Part shown: piece by piece, positions 6,370 through 13,680 of the stretch
Layout of the letters: each line of letters opens with the position of its first letter
Position numbering within the stretch: the first letter of the stretch is position 1
Assembly: GCA_964584415.1 (NCBI GenBank)
Contig: CAZOZX010000055.1
Coordinates: 1 to 13,680 of the forward strand
Source: PHAA01 sp964584415
Lineage (GTDB): Bacteria; Bacillota; Syntrophomonadia; Syntrophomonadales; Syntrophomonadaceae
Length of the DNA: 13,680 nt
Direction: 5' to 3'
Program-made: the position numbers and the translations under genes
Notes under the pieces: model-generated
Seen by the model: the letters and a program-made list of their open reading frames with translations, nothing else
Told to the model about the DNA's origin: nothing
Databases searched by the model: none

Positions 6370-6416
6370 GCAATTGGCCGCGTAGGTGAACTAACAATTG
6401 GTTTGGGGAATGATTC

Positions 6417-8759
6417 ATGATCAGGCTGGCAATCAGACAACTGGTTGAACTAATAATGCGCAGCGGGGATATTGATAGTCGTTTTGTCTCCCGGGATATC
6501 ATGGCGGAAGGGGCCAAAGCGCATCGTGTCCTGCAGAAAAATAACCGTGATTTATTTGACGATTATAAAAGTGAGGTGGCACTGTCCGGGGATTATTTAT
6601 ACGAAGGGATTAGTTACACCCTGGAAGGCCGGGCTGATGGTATCTTTAGCCGGGAGGGCAAGTTTGTCATTGAAGAGATAAAAACCACCCTTCTGCCTCT
6701 GAATCTGATTGATGAAGAATCCAATCCCACCCATTGGGCCCAGGCCAAATGCTACGCTTATATTTACGCTCTACAGAAACAACTCACTGAGATATCGGTA
6801 CAGTTGACCTATTTTAATCTTGATAACCATGAATCTAAAAGGTTTGCGCTTGAATTCGGATTCGACGAACTGCAAAATTTCGTTGGATTGCTGATCGAAA
6901 AATATTCTGCTTGGTCAGAATTCACGACTAAATGGCAGCTCACCAGGGACTCGTCCATAAAAAGTATCGAATTTCCCTATCCATATTATCGTAAAGGGCA
7001 GAGAGAACTGGCGGTGGCTGCTTACCGAGCCATAGCCCGTAAGGAGAAGCTGTTTGCCCAGGCCCCTACCGGCATCGGCAAAACCGTCTCGGTTCTGTTT
7101 CCCTCCATTAAGGCTATCGGAGAGGGTAGAAGTGCAAAGATATTTTACCTGACCGCCAAGACCATAACCCGCCAGGCAGCAGAAGAGGCCTTTGAGAAAA
7201 TGCGCAGCCACGGGCTTAAAATGAAAACTTTGACTCTTACCGCCAAGGAAAAGCTGTGTTTCTGTGAAAAAGCTGTCTGTAATCCCGACTACTGCGAGTA
7301 CGCCAAGGGGCATTATGATCGCATCAATGAAGCAATCCTGGACACTATAACCAGCTGTGATGATCTTTCCCGGACCACCATCGAGAGTTATGCCCGCCAA
7401 CACCGGGTCTGCCCGTTTGAATTCTCCCTGGATCTTTCGCTATTGGCCGATTGCGTGATTTGTGACTACAACTACGTTTTTGATCCCAGGGTTTATTTGC
7501 GCCGTTTCTTTGGAGAGGGCAGCAGGGAATATATTTTTCTTATCGATGAGGCCCACAATCTAGTGGACCGGTCTCGGGAAATGTTTTCGGCCCAGCTGTT
7601 TAAGAGCAATTTTTATAAAATAAAAAAAGATTACAAAGGCCGTAAAAAAGCGTTGGACAAAATTCTGAACGGCATTAACCGCTTTATGATCGATTTGCGC
7701 AAGCAAGGCGATGGGCAGGGATGTTTTACTGCACCTAAACCAGATGAATTAATAGATATGGTCAATAAATTCATTGCCACCTGTGAATTGATGCTAAAAG
7801 AAGATCGCGAATTAGGTGAAGACAATATATTTCTGCAGCTATACTTTGATTGCCTGGGATTCATGACCGTAGCCGAGTTTTATGATGAGCGCTACGTAAC
7901 CCTGGTAGAAGCCGATCGGGAAGATGTTATGGTTCGCTTGTTCTGTCTGGATCCGTCTTGCCTTCTTAGTGAAGCTTTTAAACGAGCGAATTCGGCTATA
8001 ATGTTCTCAGCGACCCTAACCCCCTTGATGTATTTTCGCGAGATATTGGGCGGCAACCCGGAGGATAAATTATTATCTCTCGATTCCCCCTTTGACCGGG
8101 ATAACCTCTGTATTATGATTGCCGACCAGATTTCAACCAAGTATAAGAATCGGGAGTTCAGCAGGGAAGGGGTAGTTCGTCTGATTGGCTCCTTTGTATC
8201 GCAGCAGAAAGGGAATTATATTATTTATTTTCCGTCGTATAAGTATATGTATGATGTTTACGAGGATTTCGTTGGGGCCTACCCGGAAATCAGTGTAGTA
8301 ATGCAGGGATCTATGATGTCCGAACCAGAACGGGAAGAATTTCTATTAGGATTTAACGAGAATCCGGAAAAAACCCATGTGTCTTTTTGCGTACTGGGGG
8401 GAATATTTTCCGAAGGGATAGATCTTAAAGGTAACCGGCTGATTGGCGCGGCGGTAGTAAGTGTGGGGCTGCCGCAATTGAGTTATCAACAAGATATAAT
8501 CAAGGATTATTTCAGCCAAAAGAACGGCATGGGTTACGAATATGCCTATATGTACCCGGGAATGAATAAAGTCCTGCAGGCTGCCGGCCGGGTAATACGG
8601 TCAGAGGATGACCGGGGAGCCATCTTGTTGGTTGATGAAAGGTACAGCCGCCGGGATTATAAGAAGCTGTACCCCAAACACTGGCAGGAACGAATCAAGA
8701 TCAAGGATTCTCAAACCATGGAAAAAATTTTAAGGTCTTTTTGGCCAAGTGATCAGTAA
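6417..8759 (+). CDS. RecB-like nuclease fused to a Rad3/DinG-type Fe-S helicase
   Basis: A 780-residue superfamily 2 helicase with an N-terminal PD-(D/E)XK nuclease. Nuclease motifs in RecB/Cas4 order: EGAKAHRVLQ (His36), GRADGI (Asp74), EEIKTT (Glu87, Lys89) and QAKCY (Gln109, Tyr113). Helicase motifs: QAPTGIGKT Walker A (215-223), DEAH (377-380), and QAAGRVIR motif VI (721-728). A Cys-rich patch (281, 283, 288, 293) plus Cys332 in RVCPFEFSLDLS lies between motifs I and II, where XPD and DinG bind a 4Fe-4S cluster. Together these suggest a 5'-3' DNA helicase that also cuts DNA, probably in repair or recombination. The fused type is recognised, often annotated simply as an ATP-dependent helicase, but its role is not established. 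ATG 6417 follows GGGGA by 7 bases and gives the expected start, RLAIRQLVELIMRSGDID. It leads a run with two acetyltransferase genes. Confidence 0.87.
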   Translation: MIRLAIRQLVELIMRSGDIDSRFVSRDIMAEGAKAHRVLQKNNRDLFDDYKSEVALSGDYLYEGISYTLEGRADGIFSREGKFVIEEIKTTLLPLNLIDEESNPTHWAQAKCYAYIYALQKQLTEISVQLTYFNLDNHESKRFALEFGFDELQNFVGLLIEKYSAWSEFTTKWQLTRDSSIKSIEFPYPYYRKGQRELAVAAYRAIARKEKLFAQAPTGIGKTVSVLFPSIKAIGEGRSAKIFYLTAKTITRQAAEEAFEKMRSHGLKMKTLTLTAKEKLCFCEKAVCNPDYCEYAKGHYDRINEAILDTITSCDDLSRTTIESYARQHRVCPFEFSLDLSLLADCVICDYNYVFDPRVYLRRFFGEGSREYIFLIDEAHNLVDRSREMFSAQLFKSNFYKIKKDYKGRKKALDKILNGINRFMIDLRKQGDGQGCFTAPKPDELIDMVNKFIATCELMLKEDRELGEDNIFLQLYFDCLGFMTVAEFYDERYVTLVEADREDVMVRLFCLDPSCLLSEAFKRANSAIMFSATLTPLMYFREILGGNPEDKLLSLDSPFDRDNLCIMIADQISTKYKNREFSREGVVRLIGSFVSQQKGNYIIYFPSYKYMYDVYEDFVGAYPEISVVMQGSMMSEPEREEFLLGFNENPEKTHVSFCVLGGIFSEGIDLKGNRLIGAAVVSVGLPQLSYQQDIIKDYFSQKNGMGYEYAYMYPGMNKVLQAAGRVIRSEDDRGAILLVDERYSRRDYKKLYPKHWQERIKIKDSQTMEKILRSFWPSDQ

Positions 8760-8790
8760 ATGATTGATTATTGTAAATGGGGAGGCAATA

Positions 8791-9276
8791 ATGGGAAAGA
8801 AATTAAACATACGTAAAGCAGAGCCGGGCGATGTCCCCGCGATCCTCGAACTGATCCAAGACCTGGCTCGTTATGAGAACCTGCTGGCAGAGGTTTCAGC
8901 TACCGAAGAAATACTAAACGAATGGCTGTTTGCAAAGGAAAAAGCCGAGGTGCTGATGGGAGAATGTGAGGGGGTAACGGTAGGTTACGCCTTATTTTTC
9001 CATAATTTCTCTACTTTTTTAGGTCGGGCCGGAATTTACATAGAGGATTTATACATCAAACCCGAATATAGGGGACTGGGTTTTGGCAAGGCCTTCTTCC
9101 AGTATATAGCCAAACTGACTTTAGATAGAGGGTGCGGCCGCTTGGAATGGGCGTGTTTGGATTGGAACCAGCCCAGCATAGATTTCTATCTTTCCATGGG
9201 GTCACAGGCTATGGGCGAATGGACTATTTATCGTCTAAGCGGAGATTCCCTGGCTGCATTAGTTGTTGGATTGTAA
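8791..9276 (+). CDS. GNAT acetyltransferase, spermidine/spermine N1-acetyltransferase-like
   Basis: A 161-residue single-domain GNAT protein. The acetyl-CoA loop is seen in IYIEDLYIKPEYRGLGFGKA (82-101, with the R-G-L-G-F-G turn at 94-99), followed by WACLDWNQPSIDFYLSMG (120-137), which contains Tyr133 at the place of the general-acid tyrosine of the SSAT family. The C-terminal EWTIYRLSGDSL also fits that family. The acceptor is not proven; a polyamine or other small amine is likely. ATG 8791 is chosen because GGGGAGG (8779-8785) stands 5 bases before it; an in-frame TTG at 8764 would add nine residues that contain the ribosome site itself. It begins 31 bases after the helicase stop and is probably co-transcribed with it. 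Confidence 0.85.
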   Translation: MGKKLNIRKAEPGDVPAILELIQDLARYENLLAEVSATEEILNEWLFAKEKAEVLMGECEGVTVGYALFFHNFSTFLGRAGIYIEDLYIKPEYRGLGFGKAFFQYIAKLTLDRGCGRLEWACLDWNQPSIDFYLSMGSQAMGEWTIYRLSGDSLAALVVGL

Positions 9277-9339
9277 CTGGTCAATGATTAGTATCCAAAC
9301 CAGGGGTTAAATACAATTGGGGCAAGGAGTGAAATTAGA

Positions 9340-9615
9340 TTGGAGAATATCCAAGCGGCTCCCAACCAATTCTATATTGGCGAGAACATACTGGACGTCC
9401 AAGCCGAGATTACTTTTATCCAGAGGGGTAAAAATCATTTAGTCATTAATCATACTTATGTATGTAAATCGCTGGAGAATAAAGGTGTCGGGCTGGAGCT
9501 GGTCAACAAAGTAGTTGAATATGCCCGCCGGGAACATAAAAAAATAATCCCACTCTGTTCCTTTGCCAGGGATGTGATGTACAGCAATGACGAATATAAA
9601 GATGTATTGGATTAA
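9340..9615 (+). CDS. Small YjdJ-type GNAT acetyltransferase
   Basis: A 91-residue protein of the short GNAT-like family (COG2388, YjdJ type). Seen: ITFIQRGKNHLVINHTYVCKSLENKGVGLELVNKVVEYARREHKKIIPLCSFA, in which the short acetyl-CoA loop NKGVG and the conserved PLC.FA segment with Cys73 are diagnostic. The substrate is unknown for the family. The start is TTG at 9340, with AAGGAG (9324-9329) 10 bases upstream; the GTG at 9329 is out of frame. The gene follows the first GNAT by 63 bases, and that gap contains a weak CTGGT/ACCAG stem (9277-9303). Confidence 0.82.
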   Translation: MENIQAAPNQFYIGENILDVQAEITFIQRGKNHLVINHTYVCKSLENKGVGLELVNKVVEYARREHKKIIPLCSFARDVMYSNDEYKDVLD

Positions 9616-9633
9616 AATCGAGATGTTAAAAAG

Positions 9634-9654
9634 GGTATTTGTAGGATAAATACC
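9634..9654 (+). terminator. Weak terminator-like hairpin after the small GNAT gene
   Basis: GGTATTT (9634-9640) and AAATACC (9648-9654) make a perfect 7-bp stem with a 7-base loop, followed by TGCTTT. The stem is AT-rich and the T-run short, so it would be an inefficient terminator. It lies directly before the -35 of the next promoter. Confidence 0.35.
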
Positions 9655-9657
9655 TGC

Positions 9658-9686
9658 TTTACATTTCGGATTGAATTGTATATTAT
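9658..9686 (+). promoter_or_regulatory. Promoter of the riboswitch-vanW unit
   Basis: TTTACA (9658-9663) and TATTAT (9681-9686) are 17 bases apart, each one base from consensus. Transcription would start near 9693, about 15 bases before the riboswitch aptamer. Confidence 0.6.
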
Positions 9687-9706
9687 TGGAGGATAAGGAT
9701 ACTCTT

Positions 9707-9788
9707 GATAAGGGCAAACTCGTCGAAAGGCGGGGACGCAAAGCCACGGGTCTAAAACCGTAAGGTTATGATAGCCGGGTTGCCAGGA
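9707..9788 (+). ncRNA. Cyclic-di-GMP-I (GEMM) riboswitch
   Basis: All class I landmarks are present: P1 GGCAA (9713-9717) with TTGCC (9780-9784), a GAAA tetraloop (9725-9728) closing P2, the near-invariant GGGACGCAAAGCCACGGG core (9733-9750), a P3 hairpin AACC-GTAA-GGTT with its GNRA-like loop, and ATGATAGCCGGG at the 3' side. The sequence is close to the family consensus, so ligand binding is expected. The downstream terminator at 9808-9836 and a competing pairing make it a transcription-attenuation switch for the VanW-family gene, predicted OFF when c-di-GMP is bound. Confidence 0.95.
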
Positions 9789-9807
9789 GCAGATATTTTG
9801 AATAATA

Positions 9808-9847
9808 CCTGCTTGGCGTAATATAAACCAGGCGGGTTTTTTATTTT
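9808..9847 (+). terminator. Riboswitch expression-platform terminator
   Basis: CCTGCTTGG (9808-9816) pairs with CCAGGCGGG (9828-9836), including two G-U pairs, followed by TTTTTTATTTT. The same 5' arm can instead pair with GCCA..AGCAG (9782-9792), which includes the 3' strand of riboswitch P1. The two structures exclude each other. Confidence 0.88.
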
Positions 9848-9871
9848 ATATTGGAGAGAGAATGAATTCGT

Positions 9872-10813
9872 ATGTTTGTTACTAAGGTTACTCGCAAAGA
9901 GGTTTATCTGACTATAGCTATATTGGCGGCGGGTTTGCTGTTTACTCTTTCTCCCTACAGAGTGAGAGTGGCTGTGCAAACTGCGCAGGCCAATGCGGTT
10001 GCGGCCACCGAGATATCCATAGTCGGACAATATTTGAAGATCAATAATAAAAGCCTGGACATTCAAGCCAAACCGGCCTTGTTTATTGACTCCTCCTGCC
10101 GGCAGCTGATTTCCGATATAATGCTTATACCTGCTGAACGCAGACCATACCTGATTGTGAATGCTGATACCCAACCGGATTTCGTTCCCTCGGAGCTCGC
10201 CTATTACTGGTCACCCAATACCGGGACCAGGTCACCCTCACTGGTTTGGTACGACCAAAAACTCACCGGTTGTATGTATTCGGCAGTTGAAGCCGAACTT
10301 TACAAGCTGCGTTTCCCCATGTTAATAGGGAAAGGCCAGGTGCTGAATTCAGTCTCCGATGGGGGAGGGAAAAATGCGGCCCGAGCAGCAGAACAAATCA
10401 ATGGAACAGTGCTGATGCCCGGGGAAGTCTTTTCATTTTACCAACATGTCGTACCCTCAGCCGAAAATGGTTTTGTGGAAGGTCTGACTTTGTATAACAC
10501 CGAAGCCGGACCGCAATGGATGCCTGATATAGGCGGCGGTATCTGCAGAACGGCCACCGCCCTGAACTTTGCCGTTCAAAATGCCCGCCTTAGCGCAGTG
10601 GAAAGACATCACCATTCCAAACCCGTTGCCTATGCCGAACTGGGGCAGGACACCGCCGTTGCCCGCAGTGCAGGTTGGGACTACCAGTTCCGGAATACCT
10701 GTGACAATCCCATCCAAATCTTTGCATCCCAAAATCAGAATCATTTGGTATTCGAGATTTATCAGATTCTGGACGCTGACCAGCAGAATCAGCCAATCAA
10801 TAAGCTTAGGTAG
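9872..10813 (+). CDS. VanW-family membrane-anchored protein
   Basis: A 313-residue protein with one N-terminal hydrophobic segment (about 11-28, after a KxxRKE start), a signal anchor or signal peptide placing the rest outside the membrane. Residues about 167-300 are a VanW domain: GGGKNAARAAEQINGTVLMPGEVFSF, then GPQWMPDIGGGICRTATAL, VERHHHSKPVAYAELGQDTAV and WDYQFRNTCDNPIQI. The usual GGGICQ reads GGGICR. VanW proteins occur beside glycopeptide-resistance genes and in many spore formers, but their chemistry is unknown; a cell-envelope role is inferred. Residues 45-160 match nothing I know and lack a G5 domain. ATG 9872 follows GGAGAGAG by 11 bases and is the first possible in-frame start after a TGA at 9863. 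It is under its own promoter and c-di-GMP riboswitch. Confidence 0.85.
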   Translation: MFVTKVTRKEVYLTIAILAAGLLFTLSPYRVRVAVQTAQANAVAATEISIVGQYLKINNKSLDIQAKPALFIDSSCRQLISDIMLIPAERRPYLIVNADTQPDFVPSELAYYWSPNTGTRSPSLVWYDQKLTGCMYSAVEAELYKLRFPMLIGKGQVLNSVSDGGGKNAARAAEQINGTVLMPGEVFSFYQHVVPSAENGFVEGLTLYNTEAGPQWMPDIGGGICRTATALNFAVQNARLSAVERHHHSKPVAYAELGQDTAVARSAGWDYQFRNTCDNPIQIFASQNQNHLVFEIYQILDADQQNQPINKLR

Positions 10814-10836
10814 TTTAGCAGCGCTCAATGAATATT

Positions 10837-10859
10837 GCCGCCAATAAGGCGGCTTTTTT
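10837..10859 (+). terminator. Strong intrinsic terminator after the VanW-family gene
   Basis: GCCGCC (10837-10842), loop AATAA, GGCGGC (10848-10853), then six T. It closes the riboswitch-controlled unit 23 bases after the stop codon, and it excludes an upstream extension of the next reading frame. Confidence 0.93.
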
Positions 10860-10960
10860 GTGTTAACAGGTGTTTTCACAGCGGCATGAATTTGCATAAT
10901 AAAGGAAGGCGGATGGAATCATACATACAAGGAAACCTGAGCCTAAAAGGGGTCTGTGGT

Positions 10961-13291
10961 ATGAGTTCTACCTTGATTGGCCAAAATGTGGTACGCAAGG
11001 ATGCCGCGGATAAAGTCAGCGGCCGGGCCAAATATAATTCCGACAGTTCATTCCCTGGTCTTTTACATGGGATTTTAGTATGCAGTACCTGTGCCCATGC
11101 ATATATTAAGAGCGTTGATTACAGTGCGGTCGTTGATATGCCGGGAGTCAGGAAGGTTTTGACTGGTGGCTATTATGGATTTTTGACCGGTTCGGTAATA
11201 GAGGATCGTCCTCCCTTGGCAGTTGGCAAGGTACGATATTATGGAGAGCCAGTGGCTTTGGTGATTGCAGCCAGTGAAGCAGAGGCCAGCGCGGCAGCAA
11301 CCCGGGTGAGGGTCGAATATGAGGCATTGGCGGCAGTGGACGGCCCTTCAGCTGCTGTGCAACCGGGTGCCCCATTGGTACATGAGGATCTTGATAAATA
11401 TAAGCATGTAATCCCGGAAGTCTACCCGGTGGCTAATACTAACATTGTGCATAAAAGGCAGATCCGAAAAGGAGATATGGATAAGGGGTGGAGAGATAGC
11501 GAAATAATAATTGAAGCTAGTTATTCATTACCACTAGCCGATCATATTGCCATGGAGACCCGTAATGCCAGGGCAGAAATACTTCCCGACGGCCAGATAA
11601 TTATTCACTCCAGTTCCCAGACGCCTTTCAGTATACGCAAGCTAATTAGTGATCATTTCGGGGTGGAACTGGGCAAAATCATAGTCCACGTTCCCTTGGT
11701 GGGTGGGGCATATGGCGGAAAAGCATCAGTTAACCTGGAATATCTGGCCGTAATGGCTTCAATGGCCATGGGCGGGCAGGCAGTATCTATCAGCAATACC
11801 AGGGAGCAGGATATAAGCAGCTCACCCGGTAAACTGGGCTTGGAGGCAAGCATCAAGCTGGGGGCTGACAAACAAGGGGTGCTGAAAGCCGGCCAATATA
11901 CTTTCATGGTGGATACAGGTGCCTATGCCGATACCGGTCCCAGGATGACCGACTCGATGAGCGTAAATTGCACTGGTCCCTATAAGCTTGATAATGTTTG
12001 GTGCGACAGTTATTGCCTGTATACCAACCATACTTATGCTACTTCGTTCCGTGGCTTTGGGCATTCTTCCTATACTTTCGCAGTTGAACGTACTATGGAC
12101 AAATTGGCTAATGCTCTCAAAATGGATCCCATGGAGTTACGCCGGAAAAACCTGATAACGGCCGGCCAGACTGCCCCAACCCAGGTTCTCATGACTCCCA
12201 GTATTCTGGGTAATGTAAAAGAATGCGTTAACAAGGTGGCCACACTAATCAACTGGGAGGAAGGAACCCGAATTGATCTGGGCAATAATATTATCAAGGC
12301 CAAAGGCATGGCTTGTTTCTGGAAGACATCCAACTCGCCGACCGATGCTATCGCCGCGGCTATAATATCCTTCAATTCCGATGCCAGCGTCAACCTTAAT
12401 GTAGGGGCAGTGGAAATCGGACCTTCGACCAAGACCACCCTGGCTCAAATCCTGGCAGAAAAATTAAGTTTAGATATATACAAGGTACATGTGGAAATGG
12501 AAGTCAATACCCGCACCAGTCCTCATCACTGGAAAACGGTGGCCAGCATGACCACCTTCATGGTAGGAAGGGCAGTAGAGGAAGCAGCTAACGACGCTCT
12601 CCGCCAGATATTGAGCCTGGCGGCTATGGCCATGCAGTGTTCGCCGGAGGATATAGCCCTTGGCCGGGAACGAGCCTATTATAAAGACGACCCAAGCATC
12701 TATATTAACCTGGATGACATTGTTCATGGTTATAAATATCCCGACGGCAATTCAGTCGGCAGTCAGGTAATAGGGCGGGGCACCTATGTTATGCCCAAAC
12801 TGTCGCCGTTGAATGAAGAGACCGGCCAGGGCCGAACTGGTCCCTATTGGACGCCTGGAGCTCAGGCGGTGGAAGTTGAATTAAACCTAAACGATTATAG
12901 TTACAAGATATTGAAAGCAGTTACAGTGCTGGATGCCGGTAAGGTGCTCAATCCCAGCAGTGCCAAAGGGTTGGTAATGGGCGCGATGGGGATGGGATTG
13001 GGCTTGGGAAGCCGGGAGTATTTTATATATGATCAACAGCAGGCGCTGCAGAACACTAGTCTAAGAACCTACAAAGTTTTAAGGATGGGAGAGCAACCGG
13101 AATATCTGGTTGATTGGGTAGAGACCCCGCATGAGGGATCGCCTTTTGGGGCCCGGGGTATAGGAGAGCATGGGATTATTGGAATATATGCGGCACTGGT
13201 TAATGCCCTGAGCAGGGCGGCCCAGGTTGAGTTTGACCAAGTCCCGGTATTACCTGAGCATATCTGGCAAAAGCGGGGTGTATTGCAGTGA
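10961..13291 (+). CDS. Molybdenum hydroxylase large subunit (xanthine dehydrogenase family, Mo-cofactor binding)
   Basis: A 776-residue molybdopterin-binding subunit of usual length. Visible in order: the N-terminal small domain beginning IGQNVVRKDAADKVSGRAKY; ADHIAMETRNA (about 193-203, canonical QxHxPMEP); GGAYGGK (248-254, canonical GGGFGGK); SFRGFGHSS (362-370, with the substrate-site Arg); and GARGIGEHGIIG near the end, with Glu736 as the catalytic base. It should hydroxylate a purine, aldehyde or N-heterocycle; the CO-dehydrogenase AYXCSFR motif is absent and the substrate cannot be told. I prefer ATG 10961, with AAAAGGGG 8 bases upstream; ATG 10913, with AAAGGA 6 bases upstream, would add 16 residues. 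A CATAAT (10895-10900) with TTTTCA (10873-10878) is a weak promoter candidate that favours the later start. The stop overlaps the next gene's GTG. Confidence 0.85.
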   Translation: MSSTLIGQNVVRKDAADKVSGRAKYNSDSSFPGLLHGILVCSTCAHAYIKSVDYSAVVDMPGVRKVLTGGYYGFLTGSVIEDRPPLAVGKVRYYGEPVALVIAASEAEASAAATRVRVEYEALAAVDGPSAAVQPGAPLVHEDLDKYKHVIPEVYPVANTNIVHKRQIRKGDMDKGWRDSEIIIEASYSLPLADHIAMETRNARAEILPDGQIIIHSSSQTPFSIRKLISDHFGVELGKIIVHVPLVGGAYGGKASVNLEYLAVMASMAMGGQAVSISNTREQDISSSPGKLGLEASIKLGADKQGVLKAGQYTFMVDTGAYADTGPRMTDSMSVNCTGPYKLDNVWCDSYCLYTNHTYATSFRGFGHSSYTFAVERTMDKLANALKMDPMELRRKNLITAGQTAPTQVLMTPSILGNVKECVNKVATLINWEEGTRIDLGNNIIKAKGMACFWKTSNSPTDAIAAAIISFNSDASVNLNVGAVEIGPSTKTTLAQILAEKLSLDIYKVHVEMEVNTRTSPHHWKTVASMTTFMVGRAVEEAANDALRQILSLAAMAMQCSPEDIALGRERAYYKDDPSIYINLDDIVHGYKYPDGNSVGSQVIGRGTYVMPKLSPLNEETGQGRTGPYWTPGAQAVEVELNLNDYSYKILKAVTVLDAGKVLNPSSAKGLVMGAMGMGLGLGSREYFIYDQQQALQNTSLRTYKVLRMGEQPEYLVDWVETPHEGSPFGARGIGEHGIIGIYAALVNALSRAAQVEFDQVPVLPEHIWQKRGVLQ

Positions 13292-13680
13292 TCCCCTTTG
13301 ATTTTGAATACCACCATCCTTTATCCATCAATGATGCCGTCGATATATTTACTCAACTTGACGCTGCCAGTAAGAACCCAATTTATTACGGCGGAGGAAC
13401 TGAAATAATCAGCATGGCCCGCATGAACAATCTGCAGTTTGGGGCGGTAATTGATGTCAAGGATATTCCAGAATGTTACGAGTTGGGATTTGCCGATGGC
13501 AAGCTGGTAACCGGTGCGGGTGTGACCCTTACCCAGTTACACGAAAGTAATCTTTTTCCCCTGCTTGCCCAGGCGGGAGCCCGGGTGGCGGATCACACTA
13601 TTCAGAATAAAATTACATTAGGCGGCAATATCTGCGGAACCATAAAGTATAAGGAAGCGCTTTTGCCGCTTCTATTGACG
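13288..13680 (+). CDS. Molybdenum hydroxylase FAD-binding subunit, partial
   Basis: An open frame running off the right edge, 131 codons seen. The GTG start (13288-13290) overlaps the TGA of the large subunit, a GTGA junction typical of translational coupling. The product begins MIPFDFEYHHPLSINDAV and has both FAD signatures of the CoxM/XdhB family: YYGGGTEIIS (33-42) and QNKITLGGNICG (106-117). It passes electrons between the Fe-S subunit and an acceptor through FAD. The remaining two thirds, and presumably the 2Fe-2S subunit gene, lie beyond the window. Confidence 0.88.
   Translation, partial: MIPFDFEYHHPLSINDAVDIFTQLDAASKNPIYYGGGTEIISMARMNNLQFGAVIDVKDIPECYELGFADGKLVTGAGVTLTQLHESNLFPLLAQAGARVADHTIQNKITLGGNICGTIKYKEALLPLLLT

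Larger units (their letters stand above)
6110..6416. other. Divergent control region between kimA and the helicase gene
   Basis: A 307-base gap without a supportable gene. It is AT-rich on the kimA side (6140-6260). It holds, in order, a small CTAAA/TTTAG stem (6151-6165), an AT-rich inverted repeat (6180-6199), a KdpE-box-like stretch (6207-6229), an 18-bp palindrome (6279-6296), a sigma-A-like promoter (6312-6340) and an 8-bp arm inverted repeat (6336-6369); CAATTGG also occurs twice (6371-6377 and 6396-6402). I see no c-di-AMP riboswitch core and no clear LexA box. Confidence 0.7.

Noticed and set aside
6110..6416. c-di-AMP (ydaO-type) riboswitch before kimA
   Set aside because: This was expected from B. 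subtilis kimA, but the - strand leader is AT-rich and lacks the conserved G-rich cores. No match seen.
6240..6416. LexA/SOS box controlling the helicase
   Set aside because: I looked for CGAAC-N4-GTTCG and GAAC-N4-GTTT patterns; none is present. The 18-bp palindrome has a different sequence.
6915..7403. - strand frame of 162 codons inside the helicase gene
   Set aside because: It is antisense to the motif-bearing helicase region and has no ribosome site or recognisable domain.
10835..10960. Upstream extension of the molybdenum hydroxylase frame to ATG 10835
   Set aside because: The first codons lie inside the GCCGCC/GGCGGC-T6 terminator, there is no ribosome site, and the residues do not match the family. 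ATG 10961 (or 10913) fits.
1..13680. CRISPR arrays, tRNA/rRNA genes, insertion sequences, attachment sites
   Set aside because: No regularly spaced repeats, no clover-leaf or rRNA-like segments, no transposase or integrase and no flanking direct repeats were seen.

Overview
The window looks like chromosomal DNA of an anaerobic, low-to-mid GC Bacillota bacterium, most likely class Clostridia. The evidence is a class I cyclic-di-GMP riboswitch, purine-rich Shine-Dalgarno sites with frequent GTG/TTG starts, a VanW-family protein, a KimA-type potassium importer, a Rad3-like helicase with an N-terminal RecB-like nuclease, and a molybdenum hydroxylase operon. The genus cannot be fixed from this sequence. 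No rRNA, tRNA, CRISPR array, transposase or insertion sequence is visible.

Layout, left to right. (1) 1-1226, + strand: three small unrelated-looking genes, namely an Imm5-like putative immunity protein, a 60-residue helical protein and a DUF1330 protein. (2) 6109-1453, - strand: kimA (K+ importer), then a shortened KdpD-type sensor kinase, then kdpE, then a small ferritin-like protein of the encapsulated-ferritin type, ending at an intrinsic terminator at 1408-1436. (3) 6110-6416: a divergent control region. It carries a KdpE-box-like element and an AT-rich inverted repeat on the kimA side, and a perfect 18-bp palindrome plus a good sigma-A-type promoter on the helicase side. (4) 6417-9615, + strand: nuclease-helicase fusion, a spermidine-acetyltransferase-like GNAT and a small YjdJ-type GNAT. 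(5) 9658-10859: a self-contained unit of promoter, c-di-GMP-I riboswitch, terminator, VanW-family gene and strong terminator. (6) 10961 to the right edge: a molybdenum hydroxylase operon (Mo-cofactor subunit, then the FAD subunit cut by the window end).

How the parts may work together. The kimA-kdpD'-kdpE set reads as a potassium-uptake module in which a Kdp-type two-component system controls a KimA importer instead of the Kdp ATPase; no kdpFABC gene is present here. The kinase lacks the N-terminal KdpD and Usp sensor domains. The vanW leader can be folded two exclusive ways: the 3' strand of riboswitch helix P1 can pair with the 5' arm of the terminator. This predicts that c-di-GMP switches vanW off. 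These regulatory statements are inferences from sequence; the gene family calls rest on recognised motifs.
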